From Sphingobacterium sp. UBA2700 (GTDB taxonomy: Bacteria > Bacteroidota > Bacteroidia > Sphingobacteriales > Sphingobacteriaceae): a DNA stretch of 64,000 nt. The DNA is taken from the NCBI GenBank assembly GCA_002354335.1, contig DELI01000029.1, forward strand, positions 161,909-225,908, in the 5' to 3' direction. Positions 18,024 through 27,292 of the stretch are shown here, piece after piece. A program made the position numbers and the translations under genes. Every line of letters begins with the position of its first letter. Position 1 is the stretch's first letter. The notes under the pieces are model-generated. The model did not search any database. It saw nothing but the letters and a program-made list of their open reading frames with translations, and was not told where the DNA came from.

Positions 18024-18374
18024 TTAAACGCCAAAGAATGATTTGATAACCGTTGCCACGACAACCAGAAAAACGCAGCTTCCGAACCATGCTGCCGCCA
18101 CCTTACCAGTATCGGGGTCGCCGTTGTTCCATTTCTGAAAAACCTTAACGGCACCGATAAGACCAAGTATAGCCCCTACAGCATACATCAACTTGGTACC
18201 TTCCTCGAAATAGCTACGCACCTGCTCGTTGGCAGCATTGATTCCGGCGATACCATCTTGAGCATGGCCATGTAATGTCCAGATAAAAAGTAGGAGCATG
18301 CAGCTCATGCGATGTGCTGTGGGTATGAACCACACCAGTGGTTTCCCCATCCAATCTTTTTGAGTTGTTTTCAT
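18024..18374 (-). CDS. traE: Conjugative transposon protein TraE
   Basis: The start at 18374 gives a 116-residue protein with an N-terminal hydrophobic export segment (MSCMLLLFIWTLHGHAQ) and two further membrane segments. The TraE signature GINAANEQVRSYFEEGTKLMYAVGAILGLIGAVKVFQKWNNGDPDTGKVAAAWFGSCVFLVV is complete. It is comparable to VirB2 pilin-like subunits in size and topology. An upstream ATG at 18425 adds 17 implausible residues. It is the second gene of the leftward operon. Confidence 0.92.
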   Translation of the reverse strand: MKTTQKDWMGKPLVWFIPTAHRMSCMLLLFIWTLHGHAQDGIAGINAANEQVRSYFEEGTKLMYAVGAILGLIGAVKVFQKWNNGDPDTGKVAAAWFGSCVFLVVVATVIKSFFGV

Positions 18375-18470
18375 AAAAAAATAGTTTTCGAGTTTAATAG
18401 AAAGGCCCGTCACCTCACATTCCATAGGTGATACGCTGGGCGTGGGGAGCGGGTGAGGAGCCTTTGTGGA

Positions 18471-18905
18471 TTATTTAGCTAATAGCGCGTCCCATGCCAG
18501 GTCAGGGACGAAATCAATTTCTGCCTGCTTCAATTCGTTTTTTACCAGTGCTATAAAGCCCTGCGATCCGAGCATGCTTAATATTTCAGGATATTGAATT
18601 AATAGACCGGCAAGTACCGACATGATGCCTTCCCGGTGGATCGTTTCACCTTGATAGGGTTCGAGGTAAAATCGGAGCTGGCTAACAAACTCTTCCTGGA
18701 TTGTCCCTTGCTCCGCATTCTGGTCCCCGGTAGCATCCTTCAGGGGAGATGGATTAAGATCTCTATCTTCATTTTTCAAGTTCCCGGTTCTGAGGACCTT
18801 TTTAAAATCCCCCTTACTGAATAACATAAAAATGACTAGGTAGTACAACAAGACAACAAGCAGTTGAGCCGTCAAAAATTGTAACCAGGTGATTTCTTGA
18901 AACAT
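18471..18905 (-). CDS. First gene of the tra operon, small membrane-anchored protein
   Basis: The start at 18905 is supported by a strong AAGGAGG eight bases upstream. The 144-residue protein opens MFQEITWLQFLTAQLLVVLLYYLVIFMLFSKGDF (one membrane segment, about 10-28), followed by a polar cytoplasmic tail with a helical end (SVLAGLLIQYPEILSMLGSQGFIALVKNEL). I know similar unnamed proteins just upstream of traE in Sphingobacteriaceae elements (position of traC/traD), but cannot name the family. It is the probable first gene of the transfer operon. Confidence 0.6.
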   Translation of the reverse strand: MFQEITWLQFLTAQLLVVLLYYLVIFMLFSKGDFKKVLRTGNLKNEDRDLNPSPLKDATGDQNAEQGTIQEEFVSQLRFYLEPYQGETIHREGIMSVLAGLLIQYPEILSMLGSQGFIALVKNELKQAEIDFVPDLAWDALLAK

Positions 18906-19576
18906 AAAAGCCTCCTTTTTTAATTTTTGGTCTAAAATTGCTGAACATGATGTGGCAACATCAACGATGTTTAACCTTTGCCATAGCAAAGCAAAACCAA
19001 ATCGCTAGGAAGCGCAAGCACAAATTTATTCTGTACCCTAAGTTGTACCTCTTCAAGCAATGGACTGTGTGCAGCCTGCTGGAGAGGCATAAAGGATGTC
19101 AATCCCTCCCACTAATGTTTTCTTCCAAGGTTGACTGGAATCGTGTTCAGAGGGTATATCGCAAGTGACTGCTGAGCCCCCTATCTTTCATCAGTGATGA
19201 TAGATCAAATAACCTTGCGCCACTTCAGCAGAAAAGATGTGGTGGGAAACTACAGGTAGAATATATATGTTTGGGAAGCAGATTTTCGAGATTTTCTGCT
19301 AAAAATCTCAAATGGAAGGTTGTCGGTCGATACTTTTAGTTAATGGAGCGCCTACATTAACGTTGGCAATATCCAGAAAAGATAACGCGCCGATCTGGAT
19401 AAGATGAAATAAAAAAATAGCCAGCCACTGTTTTGGGCTGGCTATTGATAGAAGTTAATTGAGTTCACGCTGGGCGGGGATAAATAAATATCCCATAAAT
19501 GCTTAGAGGTGCTTGCAAATTATCACGCCAAACAATCTTGGACAGCTACAAGTATTCGCTTTTGAACTCAGGATAC
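18906..19576. other. Tra operon leader and SusCD operon end
   Basis: No gene is seen. The right part holds the SusCD terminator at 19410-19446. The left part is the presumed tra promoter region, with a 6+6 inverted repeat (AACATC-AAC-GATGTT) at 18957-18971 that could be an operator. A clear TAnnTTTG box was not found for the tra operon. Confidence 0.45.
19410..19446 (-). terminator. Terminator of the first SusC/SusD operon
   Basis: On the minus strand the arms AATAGCCAGCC and GGCTGGCTATT flank a short loop and are followed by a run of seven T. It lies about 130 bases after the susD stop at 19577 and insulates the tra operon from it. Confidence 0.8.
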
Positions 19577-21253
19577 TTACCAACCTGGATTCTGACCCAA
19601 GTTCGGGTTTCTATCGATTTGCGTCTGTGGCACGGGCCATAGGTAGTTTTTAGGGCTTTCGAAAGCTCTGTTCCACTGTACTACCAAATATCCTTCTGGA
19701 TTCTTTCTATACGCGGAGCTTGCTAGCTGCCCAAACCAAGATGCTTTTACGCCTTCAATATCTTTACCCAATCGATCACCTTCTTTCCATCGGCGAACAT
19801 CAAAATAGCGCTGTCCTTCCAGAACAAGCTCGACGCGACGTTCACGGCGGATTTCCGTACGTATATCCATGCCGTTCTGCGCTAAAAAATTCAGGTTCAT
19901 ATGTTTCATCCCCACGCGATCCCTTAGCAGATTGATCGACATATCCAAGTCGGCTTGCGTTAATTTACCCTGTTCCATTCGTGCTTCTGCATAAGTTAAA
20001 AGTACTTCTGCGTAGCGGATATGATGGATATCGTTATCATCCCGGTTGTAGTTGGGCACAGCAGACAGTTCTACATATTTTTTATAATAATAACCGGTGG
20101 TAGTTACCGATCCGCGTCCGTCCTGGGTAAATTTGGGTACCATGAAAATACTTGGATCTGGATTCTGTGCTACGGGGCGACCGTCATATCGTCCTCCCCA
20201 TTGATCTCCGGGCACCAAGATGGTCTGGGTCATTCGGGGATCGCGATTTTTAAATACATCTTGGTAGGTCGCATCGCTGTAAAGCGGTGATTTCTCGATC
20301 GGCAGCCCATCGATACACAGGTAGGAATCTACCAGTGATTTAGTCGGTACGAAACGCGCAAATTGGTCGGGTACCTGAATCTCTCGACTTAAATTGTGCA
20401 TGATCACGTCCATTTTGTGGAGTCTTGCAAACAAGGTCTCTTGATTTTTTCCAGATGCCAATTTCCCATTTCTAGTGAATAGGTCGTGATAAGACGTTTT
20501 GGGATCGCCTGTCGTATAGAGCTTGTACACCCCCATATCCATTACCTGTTTTGCTGCTTTCTCGGCTACCTCATATCGCTGATAAGCTAGTGCAATCCTG
20601 GCTTTCAACGCAAGCGCTGTTCCTCTGCTAATGCGGCCAAGGTCTTTTCCTGTGGGGATCTTTTCGGGAAGAACCGCTGCTGCCTCATCAAGTTCTTTAA
20701 TTAAAAAGTCCACGACTTCCTCCTGCTTCATGCGCCCTTCATAAAGCTGCGGGTCATCGGGTTCTAAGGGCAATAAGATAAGCGGGATATCGCCATAGAA
20801 GGATGTTAAGAAGCTATAGCCTAAAGCACGAATGACTCGGACCTCTGCTGCCAGACGTTCGTTAGCTCCTGGAACGGTTTCTTGAGCTCGCTTATAGTTT
20901 TCCAAAAACACGTTACATTCTCTAATGTCTCGGTACATGTTGCGCCACTCGTTGTCCACTGTGGGCTGCGTCACCGGAAATACGCCAGAACCGATATCCT
21001 TATACTCGGTGGTAGTAGGCCACATGGTGTTCTCCCCCATATTCTCCATATCGATGATGTTCTTGGCTTTGACACGCGAATAAATTCCCGTTACGGCCAT
21101 TTCCAATTGTTCCTGCGTCTTCCAATAGGTTTCATCGACAATTTCGTCTTGAGGGACCCGGTCTAGGAAATCACTACAACTATTTAGGGCCACCCAGGGA
21201 ACAAAAATCCATACATGTTTTAAACGAGTGATATTTTTAATGATATTTTTCAT
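19577..21253 (-). CDS. SusD/RagB-family outer-membrane lipoprotein
   Basis: This 558-residue lipoprotein is the surface lid of the SusC-type transporter encoded 8 bases upstream. It has a signal with lipobox NSC (HVWIFVPWVALNSCSDFLDRVPQDE), the usual SusD opening FLDRVPQDEIVDETYWKTQEQLEMAVTGIYSRV, TPR-like helices (ARIALAYQRYEVAEKAAKQVMD) and a C-terminal RRERRVELVLEGQRYFDVRRWKEGD typical of the family. The ligand is unknown: no glycosidase, protease or other degradative gene accompanies the pair, so it could bind glycans, peptides or another large ligand. Confidence 0.92.
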   Translation of the reverse strand: MKNIIKNITRLKHVWIFVPWVALNSCSDFLDRVPQDEIVDETYWKTQEQLEMAVTGIYSRVKAKNIIDMENMGENTMWPTTTEYKDIGSGVFPVTQPTVDNEWRNMYRDIRECNVFLENYKRAQETVPGANERLAAEVRVIRALGYSFLTSFYGDIPLILLPLEPDDPQLYEGRMKQEEVVDFLIKELDEAAAVLPEKIPTGKDLGRISRGTALALKARIALAYQRYEVAEKAAKQVMDMGVYKLYTTGDPKTSYHDLFTRNGKLASGKNQETLFARLHKMDVIMHNLSREIQVPDQFARFVPTKSLVDSYLCIDGLPIEKSPLYSDATYQDVFKNRDPRMTQTILVPGDQWGGRYDGRPVAQNPDPSIFMVPKFTQDGRGSVTTTGYYYKKYVELSAVPNYNRDDNDIHHIRYAEVLLTYAEARMEQGKLTQADLDMSINLLRDRVGMKHMNLNFLAQNGMDIRTEIRRERRVELVLEGQRYFDVRRWKEGDRLGKDIEGVKASWFGQLASSAYRKNPEGYLVVQWNRAFESPKNYLWPVPQTQIDRNPNLGQNPGW

Positions 21254-21261
21254 GGCTGTTA

Positions 21262-24200
21262 CTATTTAAGATTAAGATTGACACCTACGACATATGTTTT
21301 CACCTGCGGGTAAAAGTTACCCGTATTTCCCGATGGAATTTCCGGGTCGTAGCCATAGAAGAAGTCTGTTTTGGTAAATAAGTTGTCTGCCGAAACAAAT
21401 ACCCTCATCTTTGAAACTCTCACTTTCTCCATCCATTGGGTCGGGAAACTATAACCAATCTGAATATTTTTTAGTCGAAGATACGAGGCATCTTCTATCC
21501 ATTTGGATGATAGGCGCGTATTATGGGTTCGCATATAAACCAGTCTTGGATAGGAAGCATCTAAATTGTCGGGCGTCCATCGATCGAGGTGTACCTCTTG
21601 AGGCATCGCACTGTTATTGATGAATGGATGGCGTGCTGAACCGCCTAAATAACCGTCGGCTTTGCCCACACCTTGTAAGAAAAAGCTCAAATCAATGCCC
21701 TTGTAGGCCAGATCGCCCCTGAATCCGTAGGTGTAACGTGGAATGTCGCTTCCCAATATAACGCGGTCGTCCTTCGCGGTAATTTCTTTTGCGTCAGGAT
21801 TCTGAGGAACATAAATCAAATCACCAGGGGCTACCAGATCTCCTTTTTGAAATGGAAAGTTGGGAACTAACTTACCCCCTACCAATGTAAAGTCGCTCTG
21901 TTGTGCTATCCTATCCGCCTGAAATCCATAGAATGCATCCAACGGATAGCCTTCTAATCGAACTTTATCCCCTAAATTGGTCGCATAATTCTCCAGCTTG
22001 GTAATCTTATTCTTCACATCCGACAGGTTAAAGTTTGCAGAATAGCTGAGTTCGCCTATCTTATCCTTCCATCCTACTACAACTTCCCAGCCCTTATTCT
22101 GTACTTGTCCAGAATTCTGCGCGGGGTATCCTGTGCCGACGCCAATTACATCGGGCAATGGAGGATTTAAGATAATCGACTTGGTATTGTTCACGAAGTA
22201 CTCGCCCGTTACGCTCAATCGGGAATTCAAGAATGCAAGGTCTAGGCCCACATTCGATTTTTCTGAAGATTCCCACGTGATGTAGCGATTCGGGATAAAT
22301 GTCTGCCGAAACCCCACTTGTCCTTCATCGCCTATCGGATTGTTACTGGTGATCTGTACCGAGGAAAGGGTTGCCATGTATGGGAAGTCGCGGCCCACTT
22401 TATCATTACCTTGCGTACCGTAAGAAAGTCGCAGTTTGGCGAAATTCCAGAAGCTCTTCATATCCTGAAAGAAAGATTCTTCGGAAAGCACCCACCCCGC
22501 CGAGAAAGATCCGAACCAGTTCCAACGCACATCCGGGTGAAAGCGCGATGATCCATCGTAACGAAAGTTACCTTCCAAGAGATACCTGCTTTGATAGTCG
22601 TAATTTAGGCGACCAAAGAACGACATGAGTGCATTCTGGTTACTGGAACTGTTATTTAGCTGATTCTCCGTTCCTACAGCCAGGGATTCCAAATCCTGAA
22701 CAGGCAGGTTTTGGCGCGACGCCCAAAAATCGGCGCCAACCGTTTCTTCTAGCGAGTAACCCAGCAGGGCGGTGAAGTTGTGTTTTTCTAAGATACTTTT
22801 TCGATAGGTCGCCGTCCCCACAAAGGTTTGGTAGGTCTGCGAATAATGATCCATGCGGATGTTATTTGGATAATTTGATCGATAGATCAATTTATCATCA
22901 TCCGGACTATAGTAATTGATCGTCTTGAGTAGTTTATTACGCTTTGAGTTATATTTTACCAAACCGTATTGTCCGCGAAGATCAAGTCCGGCCATCAGGT
23001 TTACAGTAGCCGAAATGTTCGCTGTTATTTCCTGTGAGGTAAAACGATCGGTTCCACCATCCGTTGCGATCGCCACTGGGTTACTTTGGCCACCGTGATA
23101 TCCCCAACTACCATTTGAAAAACGCACCGGCACCAGCGGTCGTATGGATGTTGCCATGGATAACGGATCATTTCCTGAGGCCGATCCATTATATCCGCGA
23201 TCGACATAGCCTAAATTTCCGTCGAGCTGCACGCGATCCAGAATTTCGGTACTTAACCGTATTCTAGCATTGTGCCTGCCCGCTTTGAAATTATCACCGA
23301 TGACCAGTCCACCTTCTCCCAGGTATCCATAGGAAGCGTAATAACTGGTTTTATCCTTTCCTCCTTGGAGGCTCAGGTTATAGTTTTGCTGAGGGGCTGA
23401 TTTTTTATATACTTCCTGTATCCAATCGGTATTGGCGAAATAGTTTAGGTCAGAACCATTTCGGGCAATCTCGATCTGATCTTGGGAGTAGGTCGGACCT
23501 TGCCCCGCATTTTCGTTTGCTTCGTTTTGAAGAATCATATAGTCCACGGATCCGAGGAACTTAGGCAAAGCTGTGGGGGTTTGCCATCCGTAATAGCTAT
23601 TGAAGTTCAAGCTCGGTGTTCCCGATTTACCTTTTTTGGTCGTAACTAAAATGACGCCATTGGCTCCGCGCACACCATAAATTGACGAGGAAGCGGCATC
23701 CTTGAGCACTGAGATATTTTCGATATCCTCGGGATTTAGAATATTCATGTTACCTCCGGGTATACCATCGATAACGATCAGTGGGTTAGCATCGCCCCAA
23801 GTTCCAATACCGCGAATACGGATTTGTGGCGCAGAATTCCCTGGTCCAGTGTTGTTGTTCTTAATGGTCAGTCCTGGTAATTGTCCCTGTAGCCCTTGCC
23901 CTACGTTGGCAATAGGCCGGCTTTCTAACTCATCGCCAGACAGGGTAGCTACTGCACCGGTCAAGTTCACTTTTTTTTGCGTTCCGTACCCTACTACAAC
24001 CACCTCTTCCAACGCTTCATCACGAGGATCAAGTGAAATTTCCATGTTATAGGAATCCACCGTAAGTGTTCTCGGTTCAAAGCCGACAATGGTCACTCTG
24101 AGCTGCTGACCCACCTGTCCTTCGATTTGAAAGCGACCTTGTTCGTCGGTTTGTACAGAGCTTCCGGTGGATAAATTACTTACCGATGCATTGGGAACTG

Positions 24201-24360
24201 ACTCGCCGGAAACGCTTCGAACGGATCCTTGTATCGTTCGTTGTAAGGAGGCATGGTGCAAATTTCCCAGGTCTTTGCTGAGGAAGGGTGGTTTTGCATC
24301 TGCTCGTGAATGAAGTGCTAAGCCCATCGCTGCCCATAGCAATAAATGTCTTTTTTTCAT
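21262..24360 (-). CDS. SusC/RagA-family TonB-dependent outer-membrane transporter
   Basis: This 1032-residue barrel protein has a signal peptide (about 1-22), a carboxypeptidase-D-like regulatory domain (TIQGSVRSVSGESVPNASVSNLSTGSSVQTDEQGRFQI), a TonB box near EEVVVVGYGTQKKVNLTGAV, a plug with VLKDAASSSIYGVRGANGVILVTTKKG, and the 22-strand barrel to the C-terminal VGVNLNLK. There is no N-terminal STN secretin domain, so direct FecI/FecR-type signalling through this barrel is not expected. With the SusD it forms an importer powered by TonB. It is divergent from the ECF sigma gene at 24821. Confidence 0.95.
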   Translation of the reverse strand: MKKRHLLLWAAMGLALHSRADAKPPFLSKDLGNLHHASLQRTIQGSVRSVSGESVPNASVSNLSTGSSVQTDEQGRFQIEGQVGQQLRVTIVGFEPRTLTVDSYNMEISLDPRDEALEEVVVVGYGTQKKVNLTGAVATLSGDELESRPIANVGQGLQGQLPGLTIKNNNTGPGNSAPQIRIRGIGTWGDANPLIVIDGIPGGNMNILNPEDIENISVLKDAASSSIYGVRGANGVILVTTKKGKSGTPSLNFNSYYGWQTPTALPKFLGSVDYMILQNEANENAGQGPTYSQDQIEIARNGSDLNYFANTDWIQEVYKKSAPQQNYNLSLQGGKDKTSYYASYGYLGEGGLVIGDNFKAGRHNARIRLSTEILDRVQLDGNLGYVDRGYNGSASGNDPLSMATSIRPLVPVRFSNGSWGYHGGQSNPVAIATDGGTDRFTSQEITANISATVNLMAGLDLRGQYGLVKYNSKRNKLLKTINYYSPDDDKLIYRSNYPNNIRMDHYSQTYQTFVGTATYRKSILEKHNFTALLGYSLEETVGADFWASRQNLPVQDLESLAVGTENQLNNSSSNQNALMSFFGRLNYDYQSRYLLEGNFRYDGSSRFHPDVRWNWFGSFSAGWVLSEESFFQDMKSFWNFAKLRLSYGTQGNDKVGRDFPYMATLSSVQITSNNPIGDEGQVGFRQTFIPNRYITWESSEKSNVGLDLAFLNSRLSVTGEYFVNNTKSIILNPPLPDVIGVGTGYPAQNSGQVQNKGWEVVVGWKDKIGELSYSANFNLSDVKNKITKLENYATNLGDKVRLEGYPLDAFYGFQADRIAQQSDFTLVGGKLVPNFPFQKGDLVAPGDLIYVPQNPDAKEITAKDDRVILGSDIPRYTYGFRGDLAYKGIDLSFFLQGVGKADGYLGGSARHPFINNSAMPQEVHLDRWTPDNLDASYPRLVYMRTHNTRLSSKWIEDASYLRLKNIQIGYSFPTQWMEKVRVSKMRVFVSADNLFTKTDFFYGYDPEIPSGNTGNFYPQVKTYVVGVNLNLK

Positions 24361-24429
24361 AGGTGAGTTTTGTATTTCCTTTGGCAGGAAATGGTTATAG
24401 ATTAATTAGCTAGGTTGTCCTAACGCGCA

Positions 24430-24461
24430 CAAAACTAAGAAAAAAAAAGATGCATTGTAAA
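24430..24461 (-). promoter_or_regulatory. Bacteroidota-type promoter upstream of susC
   Basis: On the minus strand a -7 element TAGTTTTG (fits TAnnTTTG) is preceded by 19 bases and then TTTAC, close to the -33 TTTG element. It would start transcription about 60 bases before the susC ATG. Confidence 0.5.
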
Positions 24462-24524
24462 GTCATCCTGGATAAAGTTTAGGTTAAGAAGTCATTAAGA
24501 ATCGGTTTATGCAACGCGCGTGAA

Positions 24525-24539
24525 CGAACAAAATGTTCG
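24525..24539. promoter_or_regulatory. Inverted repeat, possible operator
   Basis: The perfect 6-base arms CGAACA and TGTTCG are separated by AAA, between the divergent susC and sigma genes. It could be a site for a dimeric regulator; the protein is unknown. Confidence 0.35.
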
Positions 24540-24820
24540 AGGTCAAACGCCAACGTGCCATATTTGCCCCAGAATTTCATTTTTTTTCCGCTGTAGCTAT
24601 CCATATACAGCATATTTTCAATGATTCAAGAATTTTGGTGCAATACAGTGATATAAATTGTCATTTTGGCATAACGCTTGCTCTTTCATTAGCATTACAA
24701 CCGTTAACATTCAACAGGCTAGCGCGTGGCGCGAGGCTTTCTCGCTAGCTCAGTTATCTAAACCGTCTTTGGCCAGAGACATAGTCAACAATTCGTAGGG
24801 ATAAACTTAACTTTTAAAAC

Positions 24821-25327
24821 ATGAACACTGATTTTTTTAAGAAGGAAGTGCTGGCTCATTCGGCAGCGCTTATGCAATATGCGACTAAGTTTACTGGAAA
24901 TGATGAAGACGCCCAAGATTTGGTTCAAAGTACGTTATTAAAAGTTGTGCGAAACCACACAAAATTTGTCAAGGGCACCAATGTCCTTGGATGGATTTAC
25001 ACCATAATGAGAAATACGTTCATTAATGAATGTCGTAAATCGACCTTAGCGCAGAAATATCGGTCTTATCAACAGTCTCAAGAAAGCAAGGTCTTAACCT
25101 CTGTATCGAACCACGGGGAAAGGACTTTTATAAAGGGCGAAATTCAAGAGGCGCTTCAAAGCTTACCTGAGAAATATTCTCAAGCATTTATGATGCATTT
25201 CGAGGGTTATAAATACCATGAGATAGCGGCACATCTGGATATTCCTGAAGGCACGGTAAAAACCAGGATTCATACTGCTCGGAAAATCCTTCAGCAAAAA
25301 CTCAAAGAATATCAGTGGAATGTTTAA
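24821..25327 (+). CDS. ECF-family RNA polymerase sigma factor
   Basis: This 168-residue ECF sigma factor has region 2 at about 10-75 (ALMQYATKFTGNDEDAQDLVQSTLLKVVRNHTKF...GWIYTIMRNTFINECRK) and region 4 at about 110-162 (ALQSLPEKYSQAFMMHFEGYKYHEIAAHLDIPEGTVKTRIHTARKILQQKL). It directs RNA polymerase to a small set of promoters. No anti-sigma or FecR gene follows it, which is unusual for SusC-linked sigma factors; control may instead be transcriptional. It is divergent from susC, and that pair is its most likely target (inference). A hairpin lies about 236 bases downstream. Confidence 0.92.
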   Translation: MNTDFFKKEVLAHSAALMQYATKFTGNDEDAQDLVQSTLLKVVRNHTKFVKGTNVLGWIYTIMRNTFINECRKSTLAQKYRSYQQSQESKVLTSVSNHGERTFIKGEIQEALQSLPEKYSQAFMMHFEGYKYHEIAAHLDIPEGTVKTRIHTARKILQQKLKEYQWNV

Positions 25328-26021
25328 GGACCTTACCTGATCATCTTTTCATCATCCATCCGATATTCCCACTTGCCCCTAGGTTTTCAAAAGCAATTAG
25401 GCCTATAAAACTCGATTGGCCTCTTCTAGATCGTAGAGGGATGAGTAACAAGGTGAAAAAGTATTCGAATTCCTCATCGTCAAAAAATAAAGCTATGTTC
25501 TATCTATTGATTACTTTTATATCAAGTAATTATATCACCTCATTCGAGGAAAGTTAGCGTAATTAGCCAGCCTCGCTCGAGGTTGGCTAACCTTTTTCCA
25601 TCCTCTTTTTATTGGTTCATCCTCGTGTTGTAGGTTATCCCTTTCCCCTGAATTTGGAAAAAGCGTACCTAGACATCTGAAAAACTAAACTTTGTAAGAC
25701 CCGATTCGGAATCTATCTGAGCAACCAGCTCCAGGCTTTTTATCTCACGCAGTCTAATTATAAAAACAATATCGTAAAACATCTACCAACTGAACGCTCC
25801 GATGCGATGAGTTTACGCTAGGGAGTCCGGCGAGTTTGGCGGCGGCGCAGCTTCCGCTCAACAGGCAGTGTACAAGATTACGTTTCTGGAATCATTAGGA
25901 GATGCCCTATCCTATTTTTGCGACGGGCACCCCTATCGTTTTTTTGCGATGTATTCCTTTGTTGACCACCACTTACTAATTTAGTTTTACTCAGAGTCGT
26001 TCAGAAATTAGAAGAATAGGT
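25328..26021. other. Spacer with terminator and GC-rich block ahead of the primase
   Basis: An 80-codon frame at 25315-25557 overlaps the sigma gene end and has no protein-like character. The stretch holds the terminator at 25563 and, at about 25800-25880, a GC-rich block containing GCGG...CCGC arms. Because it precedes the mobilization genes, the GC-rich block is a candidate transfer origin or leader, unproven. Confidence 0.4.
25563..25597 (+). terminator. Terminator after the sigma-factor gene
   Basis: The 12-base arms TTAGCCAGCCTC and GAGGTTGGCTAA (one wobble pair) enclose GCTC and lead to a CCTTTTT tail. It is the first strong hairpin after the sigma stop. Confidence 0.75.
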
Positions 26022-26930
26022 ATGACGTTTCAAAAACTAACGCCCGACTTGAACGAGATAAAGGAAATTGACATGGTGAGTTATCTCTCAAGTCTAGGCC
26101 ACGAGCCTACACGGGTTCGTGGGGATAATTTTTGGTATCTTTCTCCTCTGCGCCTTGAAAAGGAAGCTTCTTTCAAAATCAATCGACGGTTGAACAGGTG
26201 GTATGACTATGGAATGGGTCAGGGAGGAAATATAATTGATTTCGCTATGCGATACAATCAATTCACTATTGCAGAGTTTTTGGACTCTATTAACCACGCC
26301 TCGACGCTCAAGCAAAAAAGGCAGCGAGCAGAGGACCCCGCATGGAATACCAGAAGCGGACTGAGGATTGTAGAGAACCGCTCCTTGCGCCATGATGCAT
26401 TGCTTAACTACCTTCAAGAAAGGCGCATTTCGATCAGCATCGCCGACCGCTATCTTCGCGAGCTTCATTTTGAAATCGACAATAAGACTTATTTCGGTTT
26501 GGGCTTTCCTAACCGTTCTGGTGGATACGAAATTCGCAACAGTTTCATGAAGATTAGCAGCTCCCCTAAAGATATTTCTACTTATATCCGAGACCATCCC
26601 AAGGTGGCAGCCTTTGAAGGCTTTATGGATTTTCTCACTTTTCGAACCTTACATCGAGATTTAGATGAGAACAGAATGGATTTCGTTATTCTCAACTCTG
26701 CATCGTTCTTCGATCGCGCCAAACCGATGCTGGAGCAGCACCAAAACATCTCTCTTTATTTCGACCAAGATCAGACAGGTAGAAATCTGACACAGATGGC
26801 ACTTGCATCTGATCAAAGGTATATGGATGAAAGCAATCTATACAAAGAGCATAAAGATTTGAATGAATGGGCCTGTTCGATCGGGCGCTCGAAGAAAATA
26901 GCATTCGGATCATTGAAGATTAAATTATAA
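26022..26930 (+). CDS. Toprim-domain DNA primase of a mobile element
   Basis: This 302-residue protein has an N-terminal zinc-finger-like primase domain (about 20-80: IDMVSYLSSLGHEPTRVRGDNFWYLSPLRLEKEASFKINRRLNRWYDYGMGQGGNIIDFAM) in which the usual CHC2 cysteines are missing, as is common in this element family. A Toprim domain follows, with VAAFEGFMDFLT (catalytic Glu) and SLYFDQDQTGRN (DxD metal site). It probably primes synthesis of the complementary strand after transfer. It is the first gene of the rightward mob cluster, followed 11 bases later by the relaxosome protein. A broken relative of its N-terminus lies near 46071. Confidence 0.88.
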   Translation: MTFQKLTPDLNEIKEIDMVSYLSSLGHEPTRVRGDNFWYLSPLRLEKEASFKINRRLNRWYDYGMGQGGNIIDFAMRYNQFTIAEFLDSINHASTLKQKRQRAEDPAWNTRSGLRIVENRSLRHDALLNYLQERRISISIADRYLRELHFEIDNKTYFGLGFPNRSGGYEIRNSFMKISSSPKDISTYIRDHPKVAAFEGFMDFLTFRTLHRDLDENRMDFVILNSASFFDRAKPMLEQHQNISLYFDQDQTGRNLTQMALASDQRYMDESNLYKEHKDLNEWACSIGRSKKIAFGSLKIKL

Positions 26931-26941
26931 GCAGTCCCCTT

Positions 26942-27292
26942 ATGAAAAAATCAAGAAAGAAAGCAGTGCGCTCCTTAAGTATTCGTATTCGTCTGACGCC
27001 GCAAGAATATAGCTTGCTGACTGAAAGACAGCAAGGCAGCACGTGTCCATCGCTATCTCATTATATTCGGCAAACGATCTTTCGCAGAAGAATCGTAAAA
27101 ACTACCCGAAATCTATCGGAAGACGCCATGATGGACGGCCTTTCAAGAATTCAGCGCGAGCTAGAAAGAATCGGCCTTTACAACCCCGATCTACGGTCCG
27201 CAGGCGAGGCAGAAGCCAAAGAAATCATCAAACTATTGGACGAGTTAATCCGACAGATTAAATACCAATGTAGCTATGTACGCACGAATTGA
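26942..27292 (+). CDS. Relaxosome accessory protein (MobA/MobC-like, ribbon-helix-helix)
   Basis: This 116-residue basic protein opens MKKSRKKAVRSLSIRIRLTPQEYSLLTERQQGSTCPSLSHYIRQTIFRR, a ribbon-helix-helix pattern of plasmid and transposon mobilization proteins. A long helix with a hydrophobic heptad follows (LSRIQRELERIGLYNPDLR...IIKLLDELIRQI). It should bind the transfer origin and help load the relaxase, whose gene overlaps its end by 17 bases. Confidence 0.85.
   Translation: MKKSRKKAVRSLSIRIRLTPQEYSLLTERQQGSTCPSLSHYIRQTIFRRRIVKTTRNLSEDAMMDGLSRIQRELERIGLYNPDLRSAGEAEAKEIIKLLDELIRQIKYQCSYVRTN

Larger units (their letters stand above)
24361..24820. other. Divergent control region, SusC versus sigma factor
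   Basis: No gene is seen. The region has a minus-strand promoter candidate at 24430, an inverted repeat CGAACA-AAA-TGTTCG at 24525-24539, and a longer imperfect hairpin with arms GCTAGCG and CGCTAGC (24718-24749). The last lies in the probable leader of the sigma gene. Roles are inferred. Confidence 0.5.

Noticed and set aside
18938..19168. 76-codon plus frame ahead of the tra operon
   Set aside because: It runs antisense over the promoter region of the tra operon and has no convincing composition.
25315..25557. 80-codon frame at the sigma gene end
   Set aside because: It overlaps the sigma gene stop and its translation is low-complexity.
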